Source: JAPPHY01 sp034423135 (GTDB taxonomy: Bacteria > Chloroflexota > Dehalococcoidia > Lucifugimonadales > UBA2985). Taken from it: a stretch of DNA of 64,000 nt. The stretch is taken from NCBI GenBank assembly GCA_034423135.1, contig DAOUJC010000022.1:1-64000 (forward strand), written 5' to 3'. Below are positions 32,663 to 41,504 of the stretch, in pieces. The notes beneath the pieces were generated by a model. It ran no database searches, was not told where the DNA came from, and saw only the letters and a list, made by a program, of their open reading frames with translations. The translations under genes were made by a program, and so were the position numbers. How positions within the stretch are numbered: position 1 is the first letter of the stretch; each line of letters begins with the position of its first letter.

Positions 32663-33091
32663 CTACTCGGCGGCCTGTTGGCCATCGCCCCTCGTAATCA
32701 TTGCTGTGCTGACTGGCAGCTTCTGCGAGGCCAGCCTCAGCGCCTCCTGCGCCATCTCCTGCCGTATGCCCGCAACCTCGAAGAGGACGCGGCCGGGCCG
32801 TACCACGGCCACCCAGCGGTCGACGCTGCCCTTGCCGCTGCCCATGCGGGTCTCTGCAGGCTTGGACGTGACCGGCTTGTCCGGAAACACGCGGATCCAG
32901 ACCTGCCCACCCCTGCGGAAGTGGCGCGTGATGGCGCGCCGGGCGGCCTCGATCTGCCGGGCCGTCACCCATGCCGCAGACGTGGCCTGGAGACCGAAGT
33001 CCCCAAAGGACACTTCGTTGCCCGTCTGCGCCGTGCCGGCGCGGCGGCCTCTATGTACCTTCCGAAACTTGGTTCTCTTCGGCTGCAGCAT
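32663..33091 (-). CDS. rplP: 50S ribosomal protein L16
   Basis: 142 residues. MLQPKRTKFRKVHRGRRAGT (canonical N terminus), VWIRVFPDKPVTSKPAETRM and GSGKGSVDRWVAVVRPGRVL. Its first 41 nt lie inside the 3' end of rpsC in a different frame, an unusually long overlap; both the L16 start and the S3 stop are unambiguous. Confidence 0.97.
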   Translation of the reverse strand: MLQPKRTKFRKVHRGRRAGTAQTGNEVSFGDFGLQATSAAWVTARQIEAARRAITRHFRRGGQVWIRVFPDKPVTSKPAETRMGSGKGSVDRWVAVVRPGRVLFEVAGIRQEMAQEALRLASQKLPVSTAMITRGDGQQAAE

Positions 33092-33806
33092 CCTGTGTCT
33101 CCTCCTGGCCTCCCACGGTGACCTCTATCAGCCGCATCTCCTCCGCGTCCGCCTCCGGCTCAACCTCCTTGGGTTCCGGCAAGACGTCTCCGAGGTAGAC
33201 CCACACCTTCACTCCAATCCGTCCCATCGTGGTGCGCGCCTCCGCCAGGCCGTAGTCGATGTTGGCGCGCAGCGTGTGCAACGGCACTCGGCCCTGCATC
33301 ACCTTCTCCCTGCGCGCGATCTCCACGCCTCCCAGGCGGCCGCTGCATATGACCTTTATGCCCAGCGCGCCGGCCTGCATGGCACGAGTGACCGACTGGT
33401 GCATCGCACGGCGGAAGGCCACGCGGCGCCCAAGCTGCTCCGCGATGCTCATGGCGACCAGCTGCGCGTCCAGCTCAGGCTGGCGAACCTCCTGCACGTT
33501 GAGCCGCGCACGCTTGTGGGACACCTCTTCCACGGCGCGCCTCACGCCCTCAACCCTCTGCCCGCCGCGACCGATGACAATGCCGGGCCTGGCCGAGTGT
33601 ATGGTGACCACCAGCTCCTGGGGCCCTCTCTCCAGCTCGATCCTGGATATGCCGGCCTCAGGCAGACGGGACATGATTGCCTTGCGAATCCGCAGGTCCT
33701 CCTGGAGCAGTTCCCGGTACTGTCCGGGCCTGGCCGCGTACCACTTGGCCTGCCAGTCCTTAATCACGCCCAGGCGGAATCCCACCGGGTGAGTCTTCTG
33801 ACCCAT
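33051..33806 (-). CDS. rpsC: 30S ribosomal protein S3 with acidic tail
   Basis: 251 residues. MGQKTHPVGFRLGVIKDWQA, a KH domain (GIVIGRGGQRVEGVRRAVEE) and the C-terminal S3 domain ending GRIGVKVWVYLGDVLPEPKE. A further ~35 residues (EVEPEADAEEM, EETQDAAAEENQ) are acidic and run over the start of rplP. S3 lines the mRNA entry tunnel. Confidence 0.97.
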   Translation of the reverse strand: MGQKTHPVGFRLGVIKDWQAKWYAARPGQYRELLQEDLRIRKAIMSRLPEAGISRIELERGPQELVVTIHSARPGIVIGRGGQRVEGVRRAVEEVSHKRARLNVQEVRQPELDAQLVAMSIAEQLGRRVAFRRAMHQSVTRAMQAGALGIKVICSGRLGGVEIARREKVMQGRVPLHTLRANIDYGLAEARTTMGRIGVKVWVYLGDVLPEPKEVEPEADAEEMRLIEVTVGGQEETQDAAAEENQVSEGT

Positions 33807-34144
33807 CAGGCCACCTCCTCATCTACCACAACTGTAACGTGGCTGGTGCGCTTGGAGATGCGGCTGGCCCTGCCCCGCGACCTGGCCCTGAACCTTCGGA
33901 GGGTGACGCCCGGGTCGGCGTGAATGGACACTATCCTCAGGTCTCCCTGCGACATGTAGTTGTTGTTCTCGGCGTTGTTGGCCGCTGACTTCACGACCTT
34001 GGCAACCTGACGCGCCGCGGGCGTGGGAAGGAAGGCCAGCACCTCAAGGGCGCGGTCCACCTTCTCACCCCGCACGGTGCTGAGCACCCTACGGATCTTC
34101 TTGGGAGAGACTGTGATGTTCTTTGCCACGGCTCTGACCGCCAT
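33806..34144 (-). CDS. rplV: 50S ribosomal protein L22
   Basis: 112 residues. AVAKNITVSPKKIRRVLSTV, VVKSAANNAENNNYMSQGDL and the C-terminal RARGRASRISKRTSHVTV hairpin region that lines the exit tunnel. Shares one nt with rpsC. Confidence 0.97.
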   Translation of the reverse strand: MAVRAVAKNITVSPKKIRRVLSTVRGEKVDRALEVLAFLPTPAARQVAKVVKSAANNAENNNYMSQGDLRIVSIHADPGVTLRRFRARSRGRASRISKRTSHVTVVVDEEVA

Positions 34145-34153
34145 TGCTTGACT

Positions 34154-34441
34154 CTACCTTCTCACCTGCGTGGTGCGCTCGGACTTGGAGGAGTGGCCCC
34201 GGAAGGTGCGCGTGGGCGCGAACTCTCCAAGCCGGTGGCCAACCATGTTCTCTGTCAGGAAGATGGGGATGTGCCTGCGCCCGTCGTGAACGGCAATGGT
34301 CATGCCGACCATTTCCGGCATGATCATGGACGCCCTTGACCACGTCCTGATGACGGTCTTGACCCCGCTCCTCTGCAGGGCTTCCACCTTCTTCATCAGC
34401 TTGGGGTGCACGTACGGCCCCTTCTTGATCGACCTGGACAT
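34154..34441 (-). CDS. rpsS: 30S ribosomal protein S19
   Basis: 95 residues. MSRSIKKGPYVHPKLMKKVE is the family N terminus, which fixes the start at 34441 although the frame is open further upstream within rplB. RTWSRASMIMPEMVGMTIAV and KLGEFAPTRTF-like GEFAPTRTFRGHS follow. Confidence 0.97.
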   Translation of the reverse strand: MSRSIKKGPYVHPKLMKKVEALQRSGVKTVIRTWSRASMIMPEMVGMTIAVHDGRRHIPIFLTENMVGHRLGEFAPTRTFRGHSSKSERTTQVRR

Positions 34442-34449
34442 GCCTTCTC

Positions 34450-35274
<825 letters not shown>

Positions 35275-35568
35275 TTATGCACCCTCGAATATCTGTATCT
35301 TGTCGCCGGCCTTCAGGCTGACCACGGCCTTCTTCCAGGAAGGACGCTGGGTGAATCTCCTGCCGAACCGCTTGCGCTTGCCCTTGACCGTGATCACGTT
35401 CACGTCCGACACGCTTACGTTAAATGACCGCTCAACTGCGGTCTTTACCTGCGCCTTGTTGGCGCGAGGATCGACCTCAAAGGCGTACTTGTTCTGCGCG
35501 TCCTGCAGGATGGTGTTCTTCTCCGTGATGAGCGGCCTGCGAAGGACCTGGAATACGTGCAGCGTCAT
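35275..35568 (-). CDS. rplW: 50S ribosomal protein L23
   Basis: 97 residues. VLRRPLITEKNTILQDAQNK and FNVSVSDVNVITVKGKRKRF are family signatures. The start at 35568 is set by the family N terminus; upstream the open frame is the 3' end of rplD in another register. Confidence 0.97.
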   Translation of the reverse strand: MTLHVFQVLRRPLITEKNTILQDAQNKYAFEVDPRANKAQVKTAVERSFNVSVSDVNVITVKGKRKRFGRRFTQRPSWKKAVVSLKAGDKIQIFEGA

Positions 35569-35572
35569 GGCG

Positions 35573-36325
35573 TCACTCCTCCCGCTCCTCGTCAGACTCT
35601 TCAGCCTGCGCCTCCTCGGCTGCTTCCGCCTCCGCGACTGCCTCCTCCGGCGCCTCGTCCACGACCGGCTCCATTTCGTCATCCATCACGGCTGGAAGGA
35701 TATCTAGTGCCCACAGCGACTCCGCACGTCTGACCGCGTCCTCCGTCATCACCACTCGGTCGTGGTGGAGCAGGTCAAGCGCGTTGATCTGGGGCGCCGG
35801 GAGTGTCTTCACACGCTCCAGGTTCCTCGCCGAGACTATGACGTCCCTCTGAGGCGCGGATGTCACGATGAGTACGGGCGACGTAATGCCCAGGTTGGAC
35901 AGCAGTCTGGTCATCTCTTTGGTCTTGGCCTGGGACAACTGAATGTCCTTCACAATCAATAGCTTCTCGTCTCGCGCCTTCTGTGAGAGGATGCAGCGGA
36001 TGGCCCCGCGGTTCATCTTCTTGGGAATGCGCTGCGTGTAGTCCCGCGGGTGAGGCCCGAACACCACGCCACCACCCCGCCACTGGGGAGAGCGCGTGCT
36101 GCCTTGCCTGGCGCGGCCGGTGTGCTTCTGACGCCAGGGCTTGGAGCCTCCGCCGGACACCATGCCGCGAGTCTTCGTCGCAGAGGTGCCCTGCCGTGCG
36201 TTGGCCATGTGCGACACGGCCACCTGGTGCACCAGCGCCTGGTTCATGGGCACGCCGAACAGGCCGTCGCTGACCTCTATGGCGTCAACGGCCTTGCCCG
36301 CGGAGTCGCACATCGGCAACCGCAT
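35573..36325 (-). CDS. rplD: 50S ribosomal protein L4 with acidic tail
   Basis: 250 residues. SDGLFGVPMNQALVHQVAVS, the exit-tunnel loop ARQGTSATKTRGMVSGGGSK and RQGSTRSPQWRGGGVVFGPH are typical. The last ~40 residues (MDDEMEPVVDEAPEEAVAEA, EESDEEREE) are an acidic extension beyond the ~207-residue norm. Confidence 0.97.
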   Translation of the reverse strand: MRLPMCDSAGKAVDAIEVSDGLFGVPMNQALVHQVAVSHMANARQGTSATKTRGMVSGGGSKPWRQKHTGRARQGSTRSPQWRGGGVVFGPHPRDYTQRIPKKMNRGAIRCILSQKARDEKLLIVKDIQLSQAKTKEMTRLLSNLGITSPVLIVTSAPQRDVIVSARNLERVKTLPAPQINALDLLHHDRVVMTEDAVRRAESLWALDILPAVMDDEMEPVVDEAPEEAVAEAEAAEEAQAEESDEEREE

Positions 36326-36327
36326 GA

Positions 36328-36948
36328 TTACGACTTCCTCCTAGGCTCGCGTATCAGCACCAGGCCGTTCCTGGCGCCGGGGACCGAGCCCCTGACCATC
36401 ACGAGGTTGCGCTCCGCGTCCACGTGCACAACCTGCAGGTTCGTGGACGTGACCTTTCGGTTCCCCATGTGACCGGCCATCTTGGTGCCCTTCCAGACCC
36501 TGCCTGGCGAGGTACCGGCTCCCACTGAGCCGGGCGCCCTGCCGCGGTCCGACTGGCCGTGCGTCTTTGGCCCGCCGCCGAAGTTGTGGCGCTTCATGCC
36601 GCCTGCAAACCCTCGGCCCTTGGACACGCCTTCCACGCACACAATGTCGCCGGGTTCGAAGATTGTCACGTCGATTCTCTGGCCGACCTGGGAGTCACCC
36701 AGCTCGTCCATCCTCAGCTCGCGCAGGTGGCGCATGGGAGCTATGCGCTTCACGTGGCCCGCCTCAGGCTCGTTGAGCTTGCGCGACTCCTCATAGCCTA
36801 TCTGCACGGCCTGGTAGCCGTTGCGCTGCCTGGTCTTCACCTGGGTCACCACGCAGGGGCCGGCCTCCAGCACGCTGACGGCCTCAACAACCCCGTCCTC
36901 CATGAAGAGGCGGGTCATGCCCTGCTTTCGTCCCAGTATGCCTTTCAT
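36328..36948 (-). CDS. rplC: 50S ribosomal protein L3
   Basis: 206 residues. MKGILGRKQGMTRLFMEDG at the N terminus, GVSKGRGFAGGMKRHNFGGG and HMGNRKVTSTNLQVVHVDAE. Two nt before rplD. Confidence 0.97.
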   Translation of the reverse strand: MKGILGRKQGMTRLFMEDGVVEAVSVLEAGPCVVTQVKTRQRNGYQAVQIGYEESRKLNEPEAGHVKRIAPMRHLRELRMDELGDSQVGQRIDVTIFEPGDIVCVEGVSKGRGFAGGMKRHNFGGGPKTHGQSDRGRAPGSVGAGTSPGRVWKGTKMAGHMGNRKVTSTNLQVVHVDAERNLVMVRGSVPGARNGLVLIREPRRKS

Positions 36949-36966
36949 TAGTCTGCCCTGAGTCCT

Positions 36967-37275
36967 CTAGGTCTTGATGGCGATGTCCACGCCCGCCGGC
37001 ACGCTGAGCCGCGTGAGGGCGTCGATCGTCTTTGGGCTGGGGTCGAGTATGTCGATGAGGCGCTTGTGGGACCGGAGCTCGAAGTGCTCCCGCGAGTCCT
37101 TGTCGATGTGGGGCGAACGTATCACGCAGAAGCGCTTGATGGACGTGGGCATGGGCACAGGCCCGGCCACGCCGGCGCCGGTGCGTTCCGCCGCCTCCAC
37201 TATCTGGGCAGCGGAAACGTCCAGCACCTTGTGGTCAAACGCCCTGAGCACTATGCGTATCTTCTGCTGCGGCAC
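36967..37275 (-). CDS. rpsJ: 30S ribosomal protein S10
   Basis: 102 residues, standard length. KIRIVLRAFDHKVLDVSAAQ, VAGPVPMPTSIKRFCVIRSP and HFELRSHKRLIDILDPSPKT. It directly follows fusA; no tuf gene separates the str and S10 parts. Confidence 0.97.
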   Translation of the reverse strand: MPQQKIRIVLRAFDHKVLDVSAAQIVEAAERTGAGVAGPVPMPTSIKRFCVIRSPHIDKDSREHFELRSHKRLIDILDPSPKTIDALTRLSVPAGVDIAIKT

Positions 37276-37285
37276 GTCTTCCCCC

Positions 37286-39349
37286 TTACACCTTCACCAG
37301 TTCCTGGGTCACGCCCTGCGGAACCTCGTCGTAGTGGCTGAACTCCATGGACTGGCTGGCCCTCCCCTGTGTGAGAGAGCGGAGAGTGGTGATGTATCCG
37401 AAAGTCTCCGCAAGAGGCACAGAGGCCCGCACAATCTGCACGTCCTCCTGCCCCTCTATGCTGCGAATGCGAGAGCGACGGCCGCCCAGGTCGCTGAGCA
37501 CCTCGCCGAGAAACTCACCCGGCGTCACCACCTCGATCTCCATGACAGGCTCTAGGAGCACGGCGGAGGCCCGCCTCACTCCTTCCTTCACGGCCAGCGA
37601 TCCGGCCATCTTGAATGCCATCTCAGAGGAGTCAACCGGGTGGAAGCTGCCGTCCACCAGTGTGACCTTCACGTCCACAAGGGGGTAACCGGCCATGACG
37701 CCGGTTTCCAGAGCCTCGCGCGCGCCCTTCTCCACCGCGGGGATGTACTCGCGGGGGATTGCCGCGCCAACGATCTTGTCCTCGAACTGAACGCCCTGGT
37801 TCCGCTCCAGCGGCTCGATCTCCAGCCAGACGTGGCCGTACTGGCCGTGGCCGCCGGTCTGGCGCACGAACCTGCCCTCCGCGCGGGCGGCGCGGGTGAT
37901 GGCCTCGCGGTACGAGACCTTCGGCCGGCCTATGTTGGCAGCAACCTGGAACTCCCGCCTCAGCCGCTCCACCAGCACCTCCAGGTGCAGCTCTCCCATG
38001 CCGGCCATGATGGTCTGGCCTGTCTCGTTGTCCACGCTTGTGCGGAAGGTGGGATCCTCCTCGGACAGCTTGATGAGCGAGTCGATCAGCTTGTCCTGGT
38101 CCATCCTGGACCGGGGCTCGATGGCCACGGACACCACCGGCTCCGGGAAGCGTATCGATTCAAGTACTACGGGCGACCCCTCTATGCAGATGGTGTCGCC
38201 CGTGAATGTGTTCTTCAGTCCCACCGCGGCTGCGATATTGCCCGCCGATACCACCTCCGTCTCCTCCCTGCGGTTGGCATGCATGCTGAGCACACGGCCC
38301 AGACGCTCGCGCATGCCCTTCGTGGAGTTGTAGACGGATGCGCCGGACTTGGCGCGGCCGGAGTAGACCCTCAGATAGACCAGCCGCCCAACGTGTGGGT
38401 CGGTCATCACCTTGAAGGCAAGCGCCGAGAATGACGAGTCCTCGTCGGGCTCCACGATGACCTCTTCGTCGCTGCCGGGGCGCGTGCCGTTGACGGCCGG
38501 AACGTCCAGCGGCGACGGCAGATAGTAGCAGATGGCGTCCATCATTGCCTGGATGCCCTTGTTGCGAAGTGCGCTGCCGCACAGCACGGGGACTAGGGCG
38601 TTGCTGATGGTTGCTCTACGCAGCGCCGCCCGAATCTCCTCCGTGGTGATAGGCTCCTCCTCCAGGTACTTGTTCATCAGAATGTCGTCGGTCTCGGCCA
38701 CCTTCTCCACCAGGCGGTCGCGGTAGTTGCGGACCTCCTCCTCCATCTCCGGCGGCACGCACGACTCCTCCGGCACGTAGCCCCCGTTCTCCGGAAACAT
38801 GTAGGCCGTCTCCTCCAGCAGGTCGACCACGCCCCTGAACGAGTCCTCCTCCCCAACTGGCAGTTGAACAGCCACGGGATTGGTGCGGAAGCGGTGCGCG
38901 ATCATGTCCATGGTGCGTTGGAAGCCCGCGCCCACCCTGTCCATCTTGTTGATGAAGCAGATGCGGGGCACGCGGTAGCGGTCGGCCTGGCGCCACACGG
39001 TCTCGGACTGCGGCTGCACGCCGGCCACCGCGTCGAACACCACAACGCCGCCGTCCAGCACGCGCAGGCTTCGCTCCACCTCCGCGGTGAAGTCGACGTG
39101 GCCAGGCGTGTCGATGATGTTGATGCGGTGGTCACGCCACTCGCAGGTCGTGGCCGCGGCGGTTATGGTGATGCCGCGCTCGCGCTCCTGGGACATCCAG
39201 TCCATGACGGTGTTGCCCTGGTCCACGTCGCCCATCTTGTACGTGCGGCCAGAGAAGAAGAGCACCCTCTCCGTGACGGTGGTCTTCCCAGCATCTATAT
39301 GAGCAATAAAGCCTATATTCCGTATTCGATCCACGGGAAATCTCTCCAA
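37286..39349 (-). CDS. fusA: Elongation factor G
   Basis: 687 residues. G1 AHIDAGKTT, switch/G2 RGITITAAATT, G3 DTPGHVDF, G4 NKMDR, then domains II-V (GQTIMAGMGELHLEVLVERL, GHGQYGHVWLEIEPL). Catalyses translocation. In the str row rpsL-rpsG-fusA, where many bacteria would next have tuf; here rpsJ follows at once. Confidence 0.97.
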   Translation of the reverse strand: MERFPVDRIRNIGFIAHIDAGKTTVTERVLFFSGRTYKMGDVDQGNTVMDWMSQERERGITITAAATTCEWRDHRINIIDTPGHVDFTAEVERSLRVLDGGVVVFDAVAGVQPQSETVWRQADRYRVPRICFINKMDRVGAGFQRTMDMIAHRFRTNPVAVQLPVGEEDSFRGVVDLLEETAYMFPENGGYVPEESCVPPEMEEEVRNYRDRLVEKVAETDDILMNKYLEEEPITTEEIRAALRRATISNALVPVLCGSALRNKGIQAMMDAICYYLPSPLDVPAVNGTRPGSDEEVIVEPDEDSSFSALAFKVMTDPHVGRLVYLRVYSGRAKSGASVYNSTKGMRERLGRVLSMHANRREETEVVSAGNIAAAVGLKNTFTGDTICIEGSPVVLESIRFPEPVVSVAIEPRSRMDQDKLIDSLIKLSEEDPTFRTSVDNETGQTIMAGMGELHLEVLVERLRREFQVAANIGRPKVSYREAITRAARAEGRFVRQTGGHGQYGHVWLEIEPLERNQGVQFEDKIVGAAIPREYIPAVEKGAREALETGVMAGYPLVDVKVTLVDGSFHPVDSSEMAFKMAGSLAVKEGVRRASAVLLEPVMEIEVVTPGEFLGEVLSDLGGRRSRIRSIEGQEDVQIVRASVPLAETFGYITTLRSLTQGRASQSMEFSHYDEVPQGVTQELVKV

Positions 39350-39391
39350 CCGGGTGCAGCCGGACGAGCTATCGACCGGCCGGGTCTGGTA

Positions 39392-39862
39392 TCACCACCG
39401 GTAATGCACGAAGGCCCTGTTGGCTTCTGCCATGCGATGGGTTTCCTCTCTCCTTCTCACTGCTGCTCCCTGCCCCCGGGAAGCCTCCTGTAGCTCCAGG
39501 GCCAGCCGCTCCGCCATGGGACGACCCGTTCTGGCGCGGCTTGCCCTTAGGAGCCACCGCATGGCCAGCGACTGCTGCCGGTTGCTCCTGACCTCGATGG
39601 GCACCTGGTATGTAGCGCCACCCACTCGCCTGGGCTTCACCTCAAGCTGCGGCGTGGCGTTCCTGAGCGCCTGGTTGAAGGTCTCCAGCGGGTCGCGGGA
39701 GCTCTCCTTCTGTACCAGGTCCAGTGCGTCGTAAACGATCCGTTGCGCCACGGACTTCTTGCCCCGCGTCATGACCCGGTTGATGAAACCCGCCAGGTAC
39801 ACGCTGTTGTACTTGGGGTCCGGGGCAATCTCCCGTCTGGTGGCGCGTCTGCGGCGGGTCAT
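39392..39862 (-). CDS. rpsG: 30S ribosomal protein S7
   Basis: 156 residues, standard length. MTRRRRATRREIAPDPKYNS fixes the start at 39862; YNSVYLAGFINRVMTRGKKS and GGATYQVPIEVRSNRQQSLA follow. The frame is open further upstream but that is rpsL in another register. Confidence 0.97.
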   Translation of the reverse strand: MTRRRRATRREIAPDPKYNSVYLAGFINRVMTRGKKSVAQRIVYDALDLVQKESSRDPLETFNQALRNATPQLEVKPRRVGGATYQVPIEVRSNRQQSLAMRWLLRASRARTGRPMAERLALELQEASRGQGAAVRRREETHRMAEANRAFVHYRW

Positions 39863-39866
39863 GCTG

Positions 39867-40292
39867 CTACCTACCCGGCCTCTGCGACTGCTTGGTGCCG
39901 TACTTGCTCCGGCCTCGCTTGCGGTCCGCCACGCCGGTGCAGTCCAGCGCACCCCTGACGATGTGATACCGCACGCCGGGCAGGTCCTTCACCCTGCCGC
40001 CACGAATGAGCACCACGGAGTGCTCCTGGAGCGTATGACCCTCGCCAGGAATGTAGGCCGTGACCTCCATGCCGTTGGCCAGGCGCACGCGGCCCACCTT
40101 CCGCAGCGCGGAGTTGGGCTTCTTGGGCGTGACAGTGCGAACCTGCACGCAGACGCCCCGCTTTTGCGGCGATCCGCCCGTGCGAGTCACGCGGTTCTTC
40201 AGCGAGTTGAAGCCATAGCGAAGCGCCGGGGCCTTGGTCTTCTTGACGACCTTGACCCTTGGCTTTCTGACCAACTGGTTCACCGTTGGCAT
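39867..40292 (-). CDS. rpsL: 30S ribosomal protein S12
   Basis: 141 residues. TVNQLVRKPRVKVVKKTKAP, VTPKKPNSALRKVGRVRLAN (streptomycin-site Lys) and LPGVRYHIVRGALDCTGVAD. The second streptomycin-site Lys region reads ALDCTGVADRKRGRSKYG. First gene of the mega-operon. Confidence 0.97.
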   Translation of the reverse strand: MPTVNQLVRKPRVKVVKKTKAPALRYGFNSLKNRVTRTGGSPQKRGVCVQVRTVTPKKPNSALRKVGRVRLANGMEVTAYIPGEGHTLQEHSVVLIRGGRVKDLPGVRYHIVRGALDCTGVADRKRGRSKYGTKQSQRPGR

Positions 40293-40355
40293 GCCTTTAC
40301 GCTCCTGACACTAAGTCACCTACGCTCCGGGACTTCCCCTGAGCGCCAAATAGTG

Positions 40356-40384
40356 ACTTTATCGCCGCCAAGCAGATTTGTCAA
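40356..40384 (-). promoter_or_regulatory. Promoter of the ribosomal mega-operon
   Basis: On the minus strand TTGACA (40379-40384), exactly 17 nt, TAAAGT (40356-40361). This leaves a leader of about 57 nt before rpsL, in which GGAGCGTA occurs twice, the second copy serving as part of the ribosome binding region. The only strong promoter seen for the 21-kb gene row. Confidence 0.75.
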
Positions 40385-40504
40385 CCTTTGAGATTGGCTC
40401 AACTGGGGATTCTCAAGGCATCACACCGCCACCCATTGCCAATCTGGCAGAGCCACACCCAATTCTCTGCGCCTCCGTTCACGAATCAAAGCTGCCCAGA
40501 GTGA

Positions 40505-41140
40505 TCACCACCCGGCGGGTTTGACGATCTCTCCCCTCTCATCCCTTATTCGATCCGGAAATTGGCTCTGCAGCAGATGGCTCCTGCGTAGACGTCTTAC
40601 GTAGGTTGCTGCGCTGGATAGCCTCCGAGGACTCTCTCGTCCGGGGTCTGGATTCACCAAGCTAACCTTTAGCTGCAGATGGTTCTTGACTATAGACATT
40701 GCACCCGCGAGATCGGCGTCATTTGACAAGACCACAGCATGGTTGAAGTTCCCAACGAATCCGTCGAAAACCAGTTGCACTGCCAGATTTACGTCCGTTC
40801 CCTTCTCCTCCGTCCGCAGAACCTCAGCATATTGCAGCGGGCTAGTATCTGCCAAAGGCATAGTCCTGCGGTGAGATGTGAAATAGCCGAGATGGACTTC
40901 CAGCTCCGGAATGGTTCTCAATGCCCTCAGGTAGGTCTGCTGGCGCTGCCTCTGTGCCTCATTCCCAAGACGGCTGGACAGATGGGCCGTGAAGTAGTGG
41001 ATTCTCTGTATCGCGTCTTGGGGAAACAGCGACCTCGAAAGCGCCCGCAAGTCAATCCATTTCAGGCCAAGCGGTTTCGCGGCTCGATAGTACAGGTTAA
41101 AGCCGTCAATATAGACGTAAGTGGCCAAGGGGTGCTGCAT
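40505..41140 (-). CDS. NYN-domain (PIN-like) ribonuclease family protein
   Basis: 211 residues. The acidic PIN/NYN residues are all visible: TYVYIDGFNLYYRA (Asp12), EKGTDVNLAVQLV and VVLSNDADLAGAM. This is the LabA/DUF88-type fold; members cleave RNA or serve as regulatory nucleases. The C terminus (RRLSSAATYVRRLRRSHLL) is basic. It is a single gene with its own leader containing two perfect or near-perfect hairpins, the closer one ending 9 nt before the ATG. No toxin-antitoxin partner is visible. Confidence 0.8.
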   Translation of the reverse strand: MQHPLATYVYIDGFNLYYRAAKPLGLKWIDLRALSRSLFPQDAIQRIHYFTAHLSSRLGNEAQRQRQQTYLRALRTIPELEVHLGYFTSHRRTMPLADTSPLQYAEVLRTEEKGTDVNLAVQLVFDGFVGNFNHAVVLSNDADLAGAMSIVKNHLQLKVSLVNPDPGRESPRRLSSAATYVRRLRRSHLLQSQFPDRIRDERGEIVKPAGW

Positions 41141-41149
41141 GATTAGACA

Positions 41150-41197
41150 GAGACCGCTCTTTCGAGCGGTCTCAACCCTAGTGCCGAAGAACTAGGG
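41150..41197 (-). promoter_or_regulatory. Twin hairpins in the leader of the NYN gene
   Basis: GAGACCGCTC (41150-41159) and GAGCGGTCTC (41164-41173) form a perfect 10-bp stem; on the minus strand the loop is GAAA, a GNRA tetraloop. Just upstream CCCTAGT (41176-41182) and ACTAGGG (41191-41197) form a second 7-bp stem with an 8-nt loop. Neither is followed by a T run on either strand, so simple termination is unlikely. Confidence 0.7.
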
Positions 41198-41270
41198 GCT
41201 GTATGTCGTTAACTCTAGCGGGCTACGTCAATAGTGTCAACACTCACGCAGGCCACCACGGCCACTCTGG

Positions 41271-41342
41271 TCGGGGTGGGCGGATTTGAACCGCCGACCT
41301 CCTGGTCCCAAACCAGGCGCGCTGCCGCTGCGCTACACCCCG
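41271..41342 (-). tRNA. tRNA-Pro (TGG)
   Basis: Minus-strand cloverleaf: acceptor CGGGGTG/CACCCCG with the C1-G72 pair usual for proline, D-arm GCGC/GCGC, anticodon stem CCTGG/CCAGG with loop TTTGGGA (anticodon TGG), T-arm GGCGG TTCAAAT CCGCC, discriminator A. Confidence 0.96.
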
Positions 41343-41391
41343 CCGCTCCATCATAGGTTAGCCCCCTCGCGCGGTCAAGCTGGCGCACTCG

Positions 41392-41400
41392 TGGTATACT
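41392..41400 (+). promoter_or_regulatory. Extended -10 promoter upstream of the PIN/TRAM-isp-cysS row
   Basis: TGG followed by TATACT, an extended -10 element ~105 nt before the first start codon. CGGTCA 17 nt upstream is a weak -35 candidate. Confidence 0.5.
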
Positions 41401-41504
41401 ACAGGCACTGAGCGCGCACGGCGCATGTGCCGAGTACGCGTTTCGCAGCCGCGACGGCTGTCTCGCGGCCATCCTGAGTGAGCAAGGAGGAAGGAGACGG
41501 GTTC

